Shown here piece by piece: positions 17,102 through 25,830 of a stretch of DNA of 57,407 nt. The position numbers and the translations under genes were made by a program. How positions within the stretch are numbered: position 1 is the first letter of the stretch; each line of letters starts with the position of its first letter. This stretch comes from an uncultured Verrucomicrobiota bacterium. Its GTDB lineage: Bacteria > Verrucomicrobiota > Verrucomicrobiia > Opitutales > Opitutaceae. The stretch is taken from assembly GCA_913058185.1 (NCBI GenBank), contig CAJXQX010000017.1, positions 1 to 57,407 on the forward strand. The letters are read 5' to 3'. The notes under the pieces were generated by a model, which was given only the letters and a program-made list of their open reading frames with translations, did not search any database and had not been told where the DNA came from.

Positions 17102-19339
17102 CTATTTGGTTTCGTTGACGAAGCGGGCCTCGGCCACGACTTCACCTTCGGCGTTGCGGAACCGAAGCCAGATGCGGGAGTAAGAGGCTGAAGGAAGATT
17201 TTCCGCAGGGTAGAATCGAAATTCGTGTAAACCAGATACCGCAATGGGCCAGGTCAGAGGCTCAAATGAGGCGGTCGTGTCCGGTTGCTCTTCGAGTGAA
17301 ATGGGACGGGCCTCCAAAGCGGTGTTACCGTGGTGCCAAAACTGGTCGGACGGCGGCATCAGGCCTTCCATCTCAAAAACGGCTAATTCTACCGCGATCA
17401 CTTTTTCATGCGATGGGAGCTCCATCATAAGAGAAACAAAATGAGCGGGACTATCCGAAGAACTGGCTGTCGCAGCCGTGTAGTATTCGGCGATATTAAC
17501 AATCGGTCGGAGATCGTCTTTCTGGCGCCAGAGAGCCAGCAGCCCTACTTCGATCCGAGATTCATAGTCTCTTTCCAAATACGAGAATAACGGAGTCTCT
17601 CGATCTATGAAGTCTCGCAGGTGCGTGTCGACGATCCCGGGCTGCACAATCACCGGGGTTTGGTGGAGACGAAGCTGATCGGCGATCGCTTGTTGGGGGG
17701 CATCCTCCAACAAGGAAAACCAATGCGTGACGTTAGTTTTTGTCGGCGTGTCGAGACCTGTCCAGAGGTTGAAACTAAATGCTCCGGGTAGGGAAAACAG
17801 CGATTCACTACCGAGTTCCGCGTTGCGCGCGATCACGCGAATGGTTGATCCAAGCGAAGGGGAAACTCGTAAGTGCCGGGCTCCAGGAAGATCGAGTGGC
17901 GCGGACATTTTGTAATACGTGAGGCCCGCCTTAAGTTGTCCGATCACGATAGCTCCAGCAACGATTACGACACTCCACGACACAATCTTGCGGAGCCAAA
18001 TCCGGGTCATAGTTAATGTGCCGGATAGGCGACAATAAGACGAATGAATCGCAACGATGGCCAACGGAACCCATAGAAACGTGCCCCACCCAACTTGGCT
18101 TCCGGCAACTGGGTAAGCGTAGAGAAATTGCCAGACGGTAAAGAGGGCTAGCCAGGCCCGAGCGCGGTGAACCGGGAAGCGGCTCTCACCCTCGAAGGTG
18201 ACAAACCACCACACCGTAATACCGAATGTGGTCATCACCAGACCAAGCATACCCGGTGGTAGTGAGAAACCACTGAGAATGACGATCACCACGATGAGAA
18301 TGCTGAGTGCATCGATAACGTATCGCGGGAAACGCAATGATGATTTGAGACGATATAGCAGTGCGCAACCGATGGCTGATAAGAGCGTGCCGATCACCGT
18401 GCCCGGGCGCCAATCGAAGGGAAAGTGGTAAACCCCGGCATGACTCAGGGGGCCGATCAGACTTCCATGAAGCAGTTGCGTTGGAGTCGTGCCACAAAGC
18501 CAAATAGCGAGAGCGATGCCCACGACCACACCACCCCCAGCGGCCACGGCGATCAGGATTGAAGATAGACCGGTATCTGATCTCGAATCACGAACAGTCC
18601 AAGCTCCAATAGATCCAATCGCTACACCACCGACCAGCGCGTAAATCGAGGCCCATGTTTCGCCCAGCGAACGAAACATTAGAACGGCAGGACCACATGC
18701 CGCCACGGCGACGATGAGCCAGTCCAATTGCTTCCCCCAGCGCCCACGGTGCGATCGATTGAGCAACATCCACATACCCCCAGCGGCAGCAATGAATAGG
18801 CCCGCATTGATTTTGACCAGTGCACAGCATGCTGCGGCCAGTGCGACGGTGACGGAAAATGCGGTGATCCGGCGGGCGAGTAGATACTTGATGCTAAACC
18901 CGGCTCCCAGAGCTACCCAGAACGCCAACGCACCGCCGGGGTGCATGGGTTCCGCCGACATCTGCCAGAGGTGAGCAAACGTGCCGGCGAAGGCCAGGGC
19001 ACTTGCCAAGTGAGAGCGCGTGAGCTGAAAGCAAATCCACGCGCAAACCCCCGTAGTGCCGATCCAGTGCCCCAGGGTGACGAAACGACCGATATCATGG
19101 GTCCAGGCGAATCCCCCAACTCTCGCCAGGCCGCCGAATACGAGGTAAAATAGCGGGCCATATTGCGAGTAAACCTGATCGTAGAGACCGCCTCCTTCGG
19201 CGAAGTTGTTCAAACTGATTAGCACGTAACCCTCATCATCATACAACATGAAGAGCGTAAATATCTGCAGATAGCCCGCAACCACCGCGAGAGCGACCAG
19301 CGGAGCCCAAAGCATTCCCCGAAACGTTGGACTAGTCAT
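17102..19339 (-). CDS. Large polytopic membrane protein, GT-C glycosyltransferase-like
   Basis: About 745 residues with some 11-13 hydrophobic helices in the first 450 residues. An acidic motif in the first external loop (YDDEGYV, near residue 34) followed by YSQYGPLFYLV resembles the DDE/ExD loop of the ArnT/PMT/GT39-type GT-C fold, which uses lipid-linked sugars. The C-terminal 250 residues look like a soluble periplasmic domain. A glycosyltransferase role is inferred, not shown. ATG 19339 preferred over GTG 19354. The gene is flanked by diverged 65-nt direct repeats, hinting that it was inserted or duplicated here. Confidence 0.7.
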   Translation of the reverse strand: MTSPTFRGMLWAPLVALAVVAGYLQIFTLFMLYDDEGYVLISLNNFAEGGGLYDQVYSQYGPLFYLVFGGLARVGGFAWTHDIGRFVTLGHWIGTTGVCAWICFQLTRSHLASALAFAGTFAHLWQMSAEPMHPGGALAFWVALGAGFSIKYLLARRITAFSVTVALAAACCALVKINAGLFIAAAGGMWMLLNRSHRGRWGKQLDWLIVAVAACGPAVLMFRSLGETWASIYALVGGVAIGSIGAWTVRDSRSDTGLSSILIAVAAGGGVVVGIALAIWLCGTTPTQLLHGSLIGPLSHAGVYHFPFDWRPGTVIGTLLSAIGCALLYRLKSSLRFPRYVIDALSILIVVIVILSGFSLPPGMLGLVMTTFGITVWWFVTFEGESRFPVHRARAWLALFTVWQFLYAYPVAGSQVGWGTFLWVPLAIVAIHSSYCRLSGTLTMTRIWLRKIVSWSVVIVAGAIVIGQLKAGLTYYKMSAPLDLPGARHLRVSPSLGSTIRVIARNAELGSESLFSLPGAFSFNLWTGLDTPTKTNVTHWFSLLEDAPQQAIADQLRLHQTPVIVQPGIVDTHLRDFIDRETPLFSYLERDYESRIEVGLLALWRQKDDLRPIVNIAEYYTAATASSSDSPAHFVSLMMELPSHEKVIAVELAVFEMEGLMPPSDQFWHHGNTALEARPISLEEQPDTTASFEPLTWPIAVSGLHEFRFYPAENLPSASYSRIWLRFRNAEGEVVAEARFVNETK

Positions 19340-19507
19340 CCTGAAGTGGGCCACCGACGACGAAAGAAATCATACACATGTTATTAAGATACAGTGGCAA
19401 AATGGTGAGTTTGGCACATAATGAACTAGAAGCCTTTGATCTGAGCAACCCTTTGGCAAGGTAGCCCTAAGTCGGTCGCTAGCCCCGCGCTTGCGAAGAG
19501 GTTTAGT

Positions 19508-19572
19508 TTGTCCGTTGCCACGCAAGGATTGAGCCCACCATTTTGGGACAACTCGCATGGGACTCACGGAAT
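19508..19572. repeat. Right copy of the diverged 65-nt direct repeat
   Basis: Covers the upstream region and first five codons of rsgA; see the left copy at 17029-17093. The orientation of both copies is the same. Confidence 0.7.
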
Positions 19573-20639
19573 ACGGATGGAATGATGAATGGGCGGCTGC
19601 CTTCGCACCTCACGCGGAGGCCGGCTACTTTCCGGCGCGCGTAGTCTGCGAGTTGCGCCGCAAGTTCTACGCCGTGCAGGACGAAGATCGCGAGTGGCTC
19701 GGCGAATGTCGGGGCGGCTTCTTTCATAGTCACGCTGCGACCAGCGAGTTCCCCTCGGTCGGCGATTGGGTGGCGGTCAGCAAACGCGAAGATGGCCTGC
19801 GGGTGGACATCCACGCGGTGCTGCCGCGTCGCACCAAATTTTCCCGCCGCGCGTCCGGTGAAGTGCAGATCGAGCAAGTCGTCGCGGCCAATATCGACTA
19901 CGTGCTGCTGGTGAGCGGGCTTGACCGCAATTACAACCCCGCCCGGATTCAACGCTTTCTCGTCGCTACCCGTGAAAGCGGAGCCGAGCCCGTCATCGTG
20001 CTCAACAAGAGTGATGTCATTGAGGATGGCGAACGAGTGGCCACCGAACTGCAAAAACTGGTGCCCGGCGTGCGCATTCTTCTAACCAGCACGATTCGGG
20101 ACGAAGGTCTCACTCCCTTGCATGAACTCGCCCAAAAGGGTGTCACGATCGCACTGATCGGCTCGTCTGGAGTCGGTAAGTCCACGCTCGCCAACGCCCT
20201 GACCAACGACGATTTCCTGCCCACTGCAGAAGTCCGAGCAAAGGACAGCAAAGGTCGCCACACCACCACGCGCCGCGAATTGGTTCGCACGAACAGCGGG
20301 GCTCTACTCATCGACACGCCCGGACTGCGTGAACTTCAGCTTTGGGAAGTCGAGTCGGGCTTGAAAGAGGCATTCGCCGATATCGTCAACCTGATGAGCA
20401 ATTGCCGTTTCTCAAATTGCAAGCACACCAACGAACCAGGTTGCGCGGTCCGCGCCGCTTTGGAGAGCGGAAAACTCGATGCTGTGCGCTATGGTCACTT
20501 CCAAAAACTCGGTGGAGCCTACGCGCTCAAACCCATCGCGCGGAAATCAAGCCGCACCGTGGCCAACCAACCCGGCTGGCGCCGGCGCGTCATCGAACCC
20601 AAACGCGGGGGGGGGCGTATCCATCCTGAAGATACGTAA
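19557..20639 (+). CDS. rsgA: Ribosome small subunit-dependent GTPase A
   Basis: The domain order is that of RsgA/YjeQ: an OB-fold (residues about 40-105), then a circularly permuted GTPase with the G4 motif NKSD (about 150), the G1 P-loop GSSGVGKSTL (about 202-211) and G3 DTPGLRE (about 252), and a C-terminal zinc-binding segment CRFSNCKHTNEPGC. It hydrolyses GTP while checking late 30S subunit maturation in the cytoplasm. 360 residues is the normal length and all key motifs are intact. ATG 19557 inside a repeated 65-nt segment. Confidence 0.95.
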   Translation: MGLTEYGWNDEWAAAFAPHAEAGYFPARVVCELRRKFYAVQDEDREWLGECRGGFFHSHAATSEFPSVGDWVAVSKREDGLRVDIHAVLPRRTKFSRRASGEVQIEQVVAANIDYVLLVSGLDRNYNPARIQRFLVATRESGAEPVIVLNKSDVIEDGERVATELQKLVPGVRILLTSTIRDEGLTPLHELAQKGVTIALIGSSGVGKSTLANALTNDDFLPTAEVRAKDSKGRHTTTRRELVRTNSGALLIDTPGLRELQLWEVESGLKEAFADIVNLMSNCRFSNCKHTNEPGCAVRAALESGKLDAVRYGHFQKLGGAYALKPIARKSSRTVANQPGWRRRVIEPKRGGGRIHPEDT

Positions 20640-20663
20640 ATTGGTGGACATCGTGCATCGTCT

Positions 20664-20752
20664 GAGGTAGGGCGTGTCCGCGCGGGAGCGCCGCAGTCGA
20701 GCAAGCCTCGGAGGCAAAATCGGACGGCCCAGCGGGTCCGTCCCTACCCCAA
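20664..20752 (+). repeat. Palindromic intergenic repeat, second REP-like family
   Basis: The stretch is bounded by gaGGTAGGG and CCCTACCcc in inverted orientation. Inside the right half, GGACGGCCC agc GGGtCCGTCC (20722-20743) forms a 9-bp stem with one bulged T; the left half has a GC-rich, poorer hairpin (gcgtgtccgcgcgggagcgccgc). It fills the space between rsgA and the convergent phosphoesterase gene. It could serve as a bidirectional transcription block. Confidence 0.6.
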
Positions 20753-20755
20753 CCG

Positions 20756-21613
20756 CTACGACACCAGCAGTAGGCTGATTTCTGGGCGGCAGTTGAAGCG
20801 CATGCCATGCAAGTTACCGACTCCGCGCGTGGTGAATATTTGTCGTCCCTGCCACGGATTTAACCCCGCTACATAACCGTGATCACGCACGGGCGCAAAG
20901 GGCGTGCTGCCGAGAAGTGGAATGCGGAGCTGACCACCGTGGGTGTGCCCACAGAACATCACGTCCCAATCATAATCCTTAAACTCATCTTTCGCATCAG
21001 GATTGTGATTGAGCACCAACCTTAGCTCGTCGGGTCGTCGATCTCCCGCCGAAGCGAAGGTGCGAAACGGAGCACAGTCTCCCGCCCAGGAGTCACCTAC
21101 GCCTAGCAAGGTTACCTGCCGAGACCCAACCGTGATCACGGCGGACTCATTCCACAGCAACGGAATCCTCGCACCACCTAACAGCTCGCGCAAGGGATCC
21201 AGCGTGGCCCAACCGCTGGCCGACTGGGCCCACCGGCCGCCATCATGATTGCCCGCGACCGCAAAGGTCGGAGCCACGTCCGACAATGGGCCTAGGACTT
21301 CGGAATACGCATTGATGTGGTGAAATTTGTCCGTCCAGAAATCGCCCGTCATCACTACCAAATCGGGCTTCATCTCCACCCCGAGTTTCACCGCTCGGGC
21401 AATCATCTCGAGCGGCACAACATCCGATGCGTGCAAATCGGAAAGGTGCAAAACCCGAAGCGGATCGGCCACGCCTGTTTGTCCCGTGGCACAAGGCGTG
21501 ATGGTTTGCTCAAACCAATCCGACTCACCAAATCGCATGTAAGCCAGACCTCCGCCTGCCATCGCGCCCAATCCGCCTATACCGGCGACAAATTTACGGC
21601 GAGTTAGTTTCAT
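20756..21613 (-). CDS. Secreted metallophosphoesterase (YaeI-like)
   Basis: A Tat-like or hydrophobic leader (MKLTRRKFVAGIGGLGAMAG) precedes a calcineurin-like phosphoesterase domain: metal ligands in HLSDLHASD, TGDFWTDKF, GNHDGG and GHTHGGQLRIP, all in the usual order. 285 residues. The family of YaeI acts on phosphodiesters, including lipid A-related substrates; the substrate here is unknown. The ATG at 21613 was chosen because the twin Arg leader begins there; the longer ORF to 21694 would run into the upstream dehydrogenase gene. Likely co-transcribed with it. Confidence 0.88.
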   Translation of the reverse strand: MKLTRRKFVAGIGGLGAMAGGGLAYMRFGESDWFEQTITPCATGQTGVADPLRVLHLSDLHASDVVPLEMIARAVKLGVEMKPDLVVMTGDFWTDKFHHINAYSEVLGPLSDVAPTFAVAGNHDGGRWAQSASGWATLDPLRELLGGARIPLLWNESAVITVGSRQVTLLGVGDSWAGDCAPFRTFASAGDRRPDELRLVLNHNPDAKDEFKDYDWDVMFCGHTHGGQLRIPLLGSTPFAPVRDHGYVAGLNPWQGRQIFTTRGVGNLHGMRFNCRPEISLLLVS

Positions 21614-21623
21614 GATCCGGCAA

Positions 21624-22583
21624 TCAAAGGCAGTCGCACATCGATTCGATTTCTCCCTGTTCGAAGTAGGCGAGGTTGGCCAAGAAGTGGTCAATCAAAT
21701 CGCGTTCTGTATGCCGGTGACCTCCGCCATTGTGGGAAGTGATGTAACAGTTTGGCGTGCGCCACAACGCATGTTCCGGCGGTAACGGTTCGGGTTCCGT
21801 AACATCCAAATACGCTTCGCCCACGACGCCCTCCCGCAGGGCGTCCATCAAGGCGTTCTGATCCACCGTCGAGCCGCGACCAATGTTGTAGAATCGCGCG
21901 CCGCGTTTGAGCAGCGCGAGCCGCCGGGCATTCACATAATAGTCTGTCGATGCGTTATGCGGTAGGATGTTCACCAAATGATCCACCTGCGGCAGCACGG
22001 CACTCAACTGTTCCTCGCCGATGACATGGACTCCCGCCTCGCTGTAAGCCCGCCGGCGCAGTGCATAGATCTTCATGCCGAACGGCTGTAACAACTCCAC
22101 CAAACGACGGGCTATCTTACCGAAGCTCAGGATCAATACGGTCTGGCCCGTCAACAGGCCCGCGACATCGCGACGCGCATTGTAAGCCCACGGCGGTGAG
22201 GGTTGTTGTTGATCCGCCCAAGAGTCCGGCAACTTGCGATTCAACGCCAACATCATCGCCAACAGGTGTTGCGCACAGGGCTCCGAGAACACCGAAGACA
22301 TATTGGTGAACCGACCATCACGGGCGCGGAAACTTTCCCTAAACTCCGGCGTATCATACCGCGTGATTCCCGCCGTATTGATCGCTAACCAACGCAAGGA
22401 CTTCGACTGCGCGCAGGCCTCTGGGTTCGGTTGCCCGAAGGCGACATCAAACCCGCCCAAATCCGCCGGATCGGATGGGGCTGCATCGACGTGAGTCAAT
22501 TGATGCGCTGCCGTGGCCGCAGCTAGACGCTCGCGGCCTTGTTCCGACAAGTTCGCATTGGACCATATTCTAAGCACCGCCAT
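21624..22583 (-). CDS. D-2-hydroxyacid dehydrogenase family protein
   Basis: 319 residues in the two-domain arrangement of D-isomer hydroxyacid dehydrogenases. The NAD-binding turn reads LILSFGKIARRLVELLQPFG, with Ser-Phe-Gly replacing the usual Gly-x-Gly. The catalytic signatures follow: NILPHNASTDYY, NIGRGSTVD (Arg), DVTEPEPLPPEHALW (Glu) and HNGGGH (His). It should reduce a 2-oxoacid or oxidise its D-hydroxy form with NAD(P). The altered nucleotide-binding loop is also seen in some family members, so activity remains likely. Five bases downstream of apt. Confidence 0.88.
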   Translation of the reverse strand: MAVLRIWSNANLSEQGRERLAAATAAHQLTHVDAAPSDPADLGGFDVAFGQPNPEACAQSKSLRWLAINTAGITRYDTPEFRESFRARDGRFTNMSSVFSEPCAQHLLAMMLALNRKLPDSWADQQQPSPPWAYNARRDVAGLLTGQTVLILSFGKIARRLVELLQPFGMKIYALRRRAYSEAGVHVIGEEQLSAVLPQVDHLVNILPHNASTDYYVNARRLALLKRGARFYNIGRGSTVDQNALMDALREGVVGEAYLDVTEPEPLPPEHALWRTPNCYITSHNGGGHRHTERDLIDHFLANLAYFEQGEIESMCDCL

Positions 22584-22588
22584 ATCAG

Positions 22589-23140
22589 TTACTCCGATTC
22601 GCTGAACGCGCAGAGAGCGTGCACCGGTAGATTGGCTTCGCGCAGTTTGTCGGATCCACCGAGTTCCGGCAGATCAATAATGGCTGCAACCCCCACGACT
22701 TCGGCACTAATATTTTGGAAGAGTTTGGCCGAGGCCAGTAGCGTGCCACCGGTGGCAATCAAGTCGTCGACGAGGAGAACCCGTTGGCCGGGTTTGCACG
22801 CATCCGTATTGATCTCGATCGTGGCCGACCCGTATTCGAGCGTATAACTTTCTTCGATCGTGGTGTAGGGCAGTTTCCCTTTCTTGCGCACCAGCGCGAA
22901 GGGTTTGTGCAGTTGATAAGACAATGCACCTCCGATGATAAAACCGCGCGCATCGATCGCCGCGATGACGTCGATCTCGCGGAGGGTGCATTCCATCGCA
23001 AACGCCTCGATCATGACGCGAAAAGCCTCCGGATCGTTGAACAGGGTCGTGACATCACGAAAATTAATACCCGGTTTCGGCCAGTCCCGCACGGTGCGGA
23101 TACGTTTCTTGAGGAAGTCGGAGAGTTGGTTGGTTTCCAT
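22589..23140 (-). CDS. apt: Adenine phosphoribosyltransferase
   Basis: 183 residues with every Apt landmark: the N-terminal DWPKPGINFRDVTTLFNDP, the Arg-containing IAAIDARGFIIGGAL, the flexible loop ALVRKKGKLPYTT, and the PRPP-binding motif VLLVDDLIATGGTL at about 120-133. It makes AMP from adenine and PRPP, salvaging purine in the cytoplasm. First gene of a minus-strand group with the dehydrogenase; ATG at 23140. Confidence 0.95.
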   Translation of the reverse strand: METNQLSDFLKKRIRTVRDWPKPGINFRDVTTLFNDPEAFRVMIEAFAMECTLREIDVIAAIDARGFIIGGALSYQLHKPFALVRKKGKLPYTTIEESYTLEYGSATIEINTDACKPGQRVLLVDDLIATGGTLLASAKLFQNISAEVVGVAAIIDLPELGGSDKLREANLPVHALCAFSESE

Positions 23141-23177
23141 GGAATGAGGAGGAGATTTTTTGAGGAAAGGGAAAATT

Positions 23178-24338
23178 CTAAGAAGCCGCGGATCGAATTA
23201 AAGCAGCGGCCGAATTGATGGCGGCAATAGGGTGGGTATGGACAGGATTTTCCCGACCATTTTCGTCCACCAGACCGACTCCAAACGGATCGTCGATAGC
23301 GAGATCGCCCCGCCGAAACGGGGCCCACGCGTAGCCGATTATTTCAGGACGCACTAGGATCGTTGTCAGTTCCTGCCGGCCCGTTCTGAGGGTCGCTTCG
23401 AGCACACTTTCACCATCCAACGCTGCGGCGGCGGGCAGCGACCGAGCCCAATTGTAGTCGACGCGGATTTGCGGGACCTCGCTCGCCACGAGTCCTGGAA
23501 CGGTTGTCAGTATAACATCCGAGGCCGCCGCCGCGGCACTCACAACGGCCGTCGGGGTCGATGCATTCATCAGCGGACTGAACAACAGACATCCAGCGTT
23601 CACTCGCCGGGATGCATCGCGCACGAGGTTGAAATAACGTTGAGAAAACTCGATCGTGAAAGCGGTGAGGTCCTCACCATATGCCGAAGATATGAAGACG
23701 TGTTCGTCGCGCGTGAGTTGGCGCACCGCGCCTCGCCCGGACAGTTCAACCCCCCACGCCTGCGCGACGTGTTCGAGTTCACCGCCATGACGAGCGAGCA
23801 CAAATTCCCACGCCGAATGGTAAGCCCGATAGGCAGGATCGAGGCTCAGGCAAACTTGCAGCAAACCAGGGCGCGTTGCGGGCGAATCGGCGTTAGCCGA
23901 GAAGGCCGGCCCCCACCGCAATTCACTATCGCCCACCCAGCCCGCCAACATCGGGGTCGCGACCACCCCGTTAAATACCTGTTCGATCGTCTCGGCCCAG
24001 ACCGGATCAAACACGTCGGGTAAATACACCCCCTCTTCGTGGATCGCGGGCGCGCCGCATCGGCTAAGCTGCATATCACGAAGATATGGTAAACCCTTGC
24101 CGCAAAACCCATCCACGACGGGCGGCAGCAATAGGTTCACTCCCCACTGCCCCACCTGAGCATCAGCCGGCAACATTCCCACACTCGCATCCAGTCCATG
24201 CACGCCGCAGACGACCTGCGCCTGATCGCGCGGATTGATCCACCACCATTGCCCGGTATTGCGCCGAGCAACGCGAAAGCCCGTTTCACCGCCACGCACG
24301 TTGGGGAATTCGGCCGGAAAGGTCGGAAGAGTGGTCAC
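23178..24338 (-). CDS. Glycoside-hydrolase-like TIM-barrel protein (agarase/GH50-GH86 style)
   Basis: The start has GGETGFRVARRNTGQWWWIN, the usual entry of beta-agarase-like proteins whose catalytic domain begins with a description of the food-like binding strand. Further landmarks are LAGWVGDSELRWG, with the presumed acid/base Glu, SQRYFNLVRDASRRV near the end of a barrel helix, and GLVDENGRENPVHTH as the closing block. No signal peptide is visible. The family is only remotely recognisable; a role on plant or algal polysaccharides is inferred. Its start codon overlaps the divergent gene at 24331 by 8 bp, which is unusual. Confidence 0.6.
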   Translation of the reverse strand: MTTLPTFPAEFPNVRGGETGFRVARRNTGQWWWINPRDQAQVVCGVHGLDASVGMLPADAQVGQWGVNLLLPPVVDGFCGKGLPYLRDMQLSRCGAPAIHEEGVYLPDVFDPVWAETIEQVFNGVVATPMLAGWVGDSELRWGPAFSANADSPATRPGLLQVCLSLDPAYRAYHSAWEFVLARHGGELEHVAQAWGVELSGRGAVRQLTRDEHVFISSAYGEDLTAFTIEFSQRYFNLVRDASRRVNAGCLLFSPLMNASTPTAVVSAAAAASDVILTTVPGLVASEVPQIRVDYNWARSLPAAAALDGESVLEATLRTGRQELTTILVRPEIIGYAWAPFRRGDLAIDDPFGVGLVDENGRENPVHTHPIAAINSAAALIRSAAS

Positions 24339-24681
24339 AGAGCGAGACAGTGAGGAGAAGACCGAACGAGGGAAAGCGTGTTATCGTATCGTCGCGCTAT
24401 CCCTCAATCAAGCCACCGGCACCTGCACGGCCCTGGTGGTCGCCATTCCGAAAAACGAAGTCCGCCATCATCAGGAACACTTGCTCGAAGTAGGGGTGAG
24501 GCCTCGTCGGATCGAATTCACTCCCCTCATCACGCTCGGAGCGATCAAATCTCATTTTCCGGGCGAAATCATCGGACCACACTTCGAAGACATTAAACTC
24601 TCCGGCTTGGAACGCTTCGACGAAGAAGATGGCCTAAGTTTCGAGTTCACCATGATTCCCGTAGGAGGTGAAGATGCCTGA
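24331..24681 (+). CDS. PilM/GspL-like fragment, apparently lacking its N-terminal half
   Basis: 116 residues from a GTG. The readable part (LVVAIPKNEVRHHQEHLLEV followed by GVRPRRIEFTPLITLGAIKS) resembles the second half of actin-like PilM/GspL proteins, where a predicted kinase-like fold tells off the lipid-facing neighbour. Families of this kind are about 350 residues, so the gene is short by two thirds. Its stop overlaps the PilO-like ATG at 24674 (ATGCCTGA), indicating translational coupling. The upstream boundary abuts the divergent glycosidase gene with no promoter room, which suggests a deletion or a misassembly. The family call is tentative. Confidence 0.5.
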   Translation: MVTERDSEEKTERGKACYRIVALSLNQATGTCTALVVAIPKNEVRHHQEHLLEVGVRPRRIEFTPLITLGAIKSHFPGEIIGPHFEDIKLSGLERFDEEDGLSFEFTMIPVGGEDA

Positions 24682-25219
24682 AGTGCTGCTCAACTTTTGG
24701 CGCAACCAACCTTTTGTCAGCGCGTGCATTGGCATCTGCCTATTGAGCTTGGGCGGCATTTGGTGGATCGATGGACAAGTAGATTCCTATGAGACCGAAC
24801 TGGACCGCGTCACCACCCAAGGCGCGGAAGTGCTCAGTTTGGTGGCCACTCGGCCCATGATGGAAACCGAGCTCGAAAACGTGCGAGCTGCCGTGCGGCG
24901 CACCGAGGATAACTTGGTGGTCGAAGACAATCTCGCCGAGAACCTCTGGTATTTCTACAGCATCGAAAGTCGCACCCAGACCCGCCTCCCCGATCTCCAT
25001 CAGCTTGACGTGCCCAACCCGAGCGAAGCAGATGCCTATCTGCGCGTGCCCTATGAAGTGAGCGCAGTCGGTGACTTCGAGGGGATAAGCGAATTTCTTC
25101 GCCAACTGGAAATCGGCCCCCGACTGATGCGCGTCAAAGACTTCAGTTTTCGTCGGGAACCCTCTGGCGATGAGCTATTGTCACTCGATCTCTCCATTGA
25201 ACTTTTAGGCCGCAAATGA
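24674..25219 (+). CDS. PilO-like type IV pilus/type II secretion assembly protein
   Basis: A short cytoplasmic N-terminus precedes one transmembrane helix (about 13-30, FVSACIGICLLSLGGIWWID). A coiled-coil region (about 32-85) is followed by a ferredoxin-like fold with the PilO/GspM-type segment AVGDFEGISEFLRQLEIGPR and the end LLSLDLSIELLG. It would link inner-membrane and periplasmic parts of the pilus machine. A clear Shine-Dalgarno (AGGAGG at 24663-24668) supports ATG 24674 over GTG 24668. Same operon as its two neighbours. Confidence 0.7.
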   Translation: MPEVLLNFWRNQPFVSACIGICLLSLGGIWWIDGQVDSYETELDRVTTQGAEVLSLVATRPMMETELENVRAAVRRTEDNLVVEDNLAENLWYFYSIESRTQTRLPDLHQLDVPNPSEADAYLRVPYEVSAVGDFEGISEFLRQLEIGPRLMRVKDFSFRREPSGDELLSLDLSIELLGRK

Positions 25220-25770
25220 GGATTTCACTTATCTCCATCTGCACCGCCGCAATCAGTTTGAGTTCGGCCCCACTCCTCCAAGCACAAGCCACCGTTCGGG
25301 AGGAGCTAGAGAAACGCCAAATCGAGATTCGGCAGAAACTCGACGATCTCTTTGCCCATCGGGACAATCCCATTCCTCAATTGGACAACGCCCTTAATCC
25401 CTTTTACCGGAACGTCGCAGAGTAGGCCCTGCCGGAACCCGAGGATGATGAGCCCCGTCCCATCGCTCCACCCACCCGCAAAGATTCACAGCTCCTCGCG
25501 GAGATCGCCCAAACGATGGTGATCAGTGGCACCGTTTCATACAACAATCGCATGCTGATCGTGATCAACCAAACTCCGACTCCAGCGGGTCGCAGAATCG
25601 CGATCGAATTCGAAGGCATCAGACGATTCGTGCGGGTCGAAGAAATCCACTCGAATCGCGTGGTGCTGGCCCTCGGCTCCGCGATCATGGCCATGCCCAT
25701 CACCGCGGAGGAGAAACTCGAAGGTGAAGCCGAAGAAGAAGAAAAAGCGACCTCCCGGTTCGGATTCTAA
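25216..25770 (+). pseudogene. PilP-like pilus/secretion lipoprotein, interrupted by an in-frame TAG
   Basis: A signal peptide (SLISICTAAISLSSAPLLQA) and a helical segment are followed by TAG at 25423-25425; the same frame goes on to TAA 25770 as LPEPEDDEPRPIAPPTRKDS, then a PilP/GspC-like small beta domain (TMVISGTVSYNNRMLIVINQ, VRVEEIHSNRVVLALGS). The intact product would be 184 residues. The ATG overlaps the PilO-like stop (ATGA), the standard pilNOP arrangement. The expected secretin gene pilQ does not follow. A codon such as GAG would fit the acidic context at the stop. Confidence 0.75.
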
Positions 25771-25830
25771 CCAACTTCGGAGGGCAGATTCCCTCTCGCG
25801 CCAGTCGAATCACCTCCTAATCTGAGGCCT

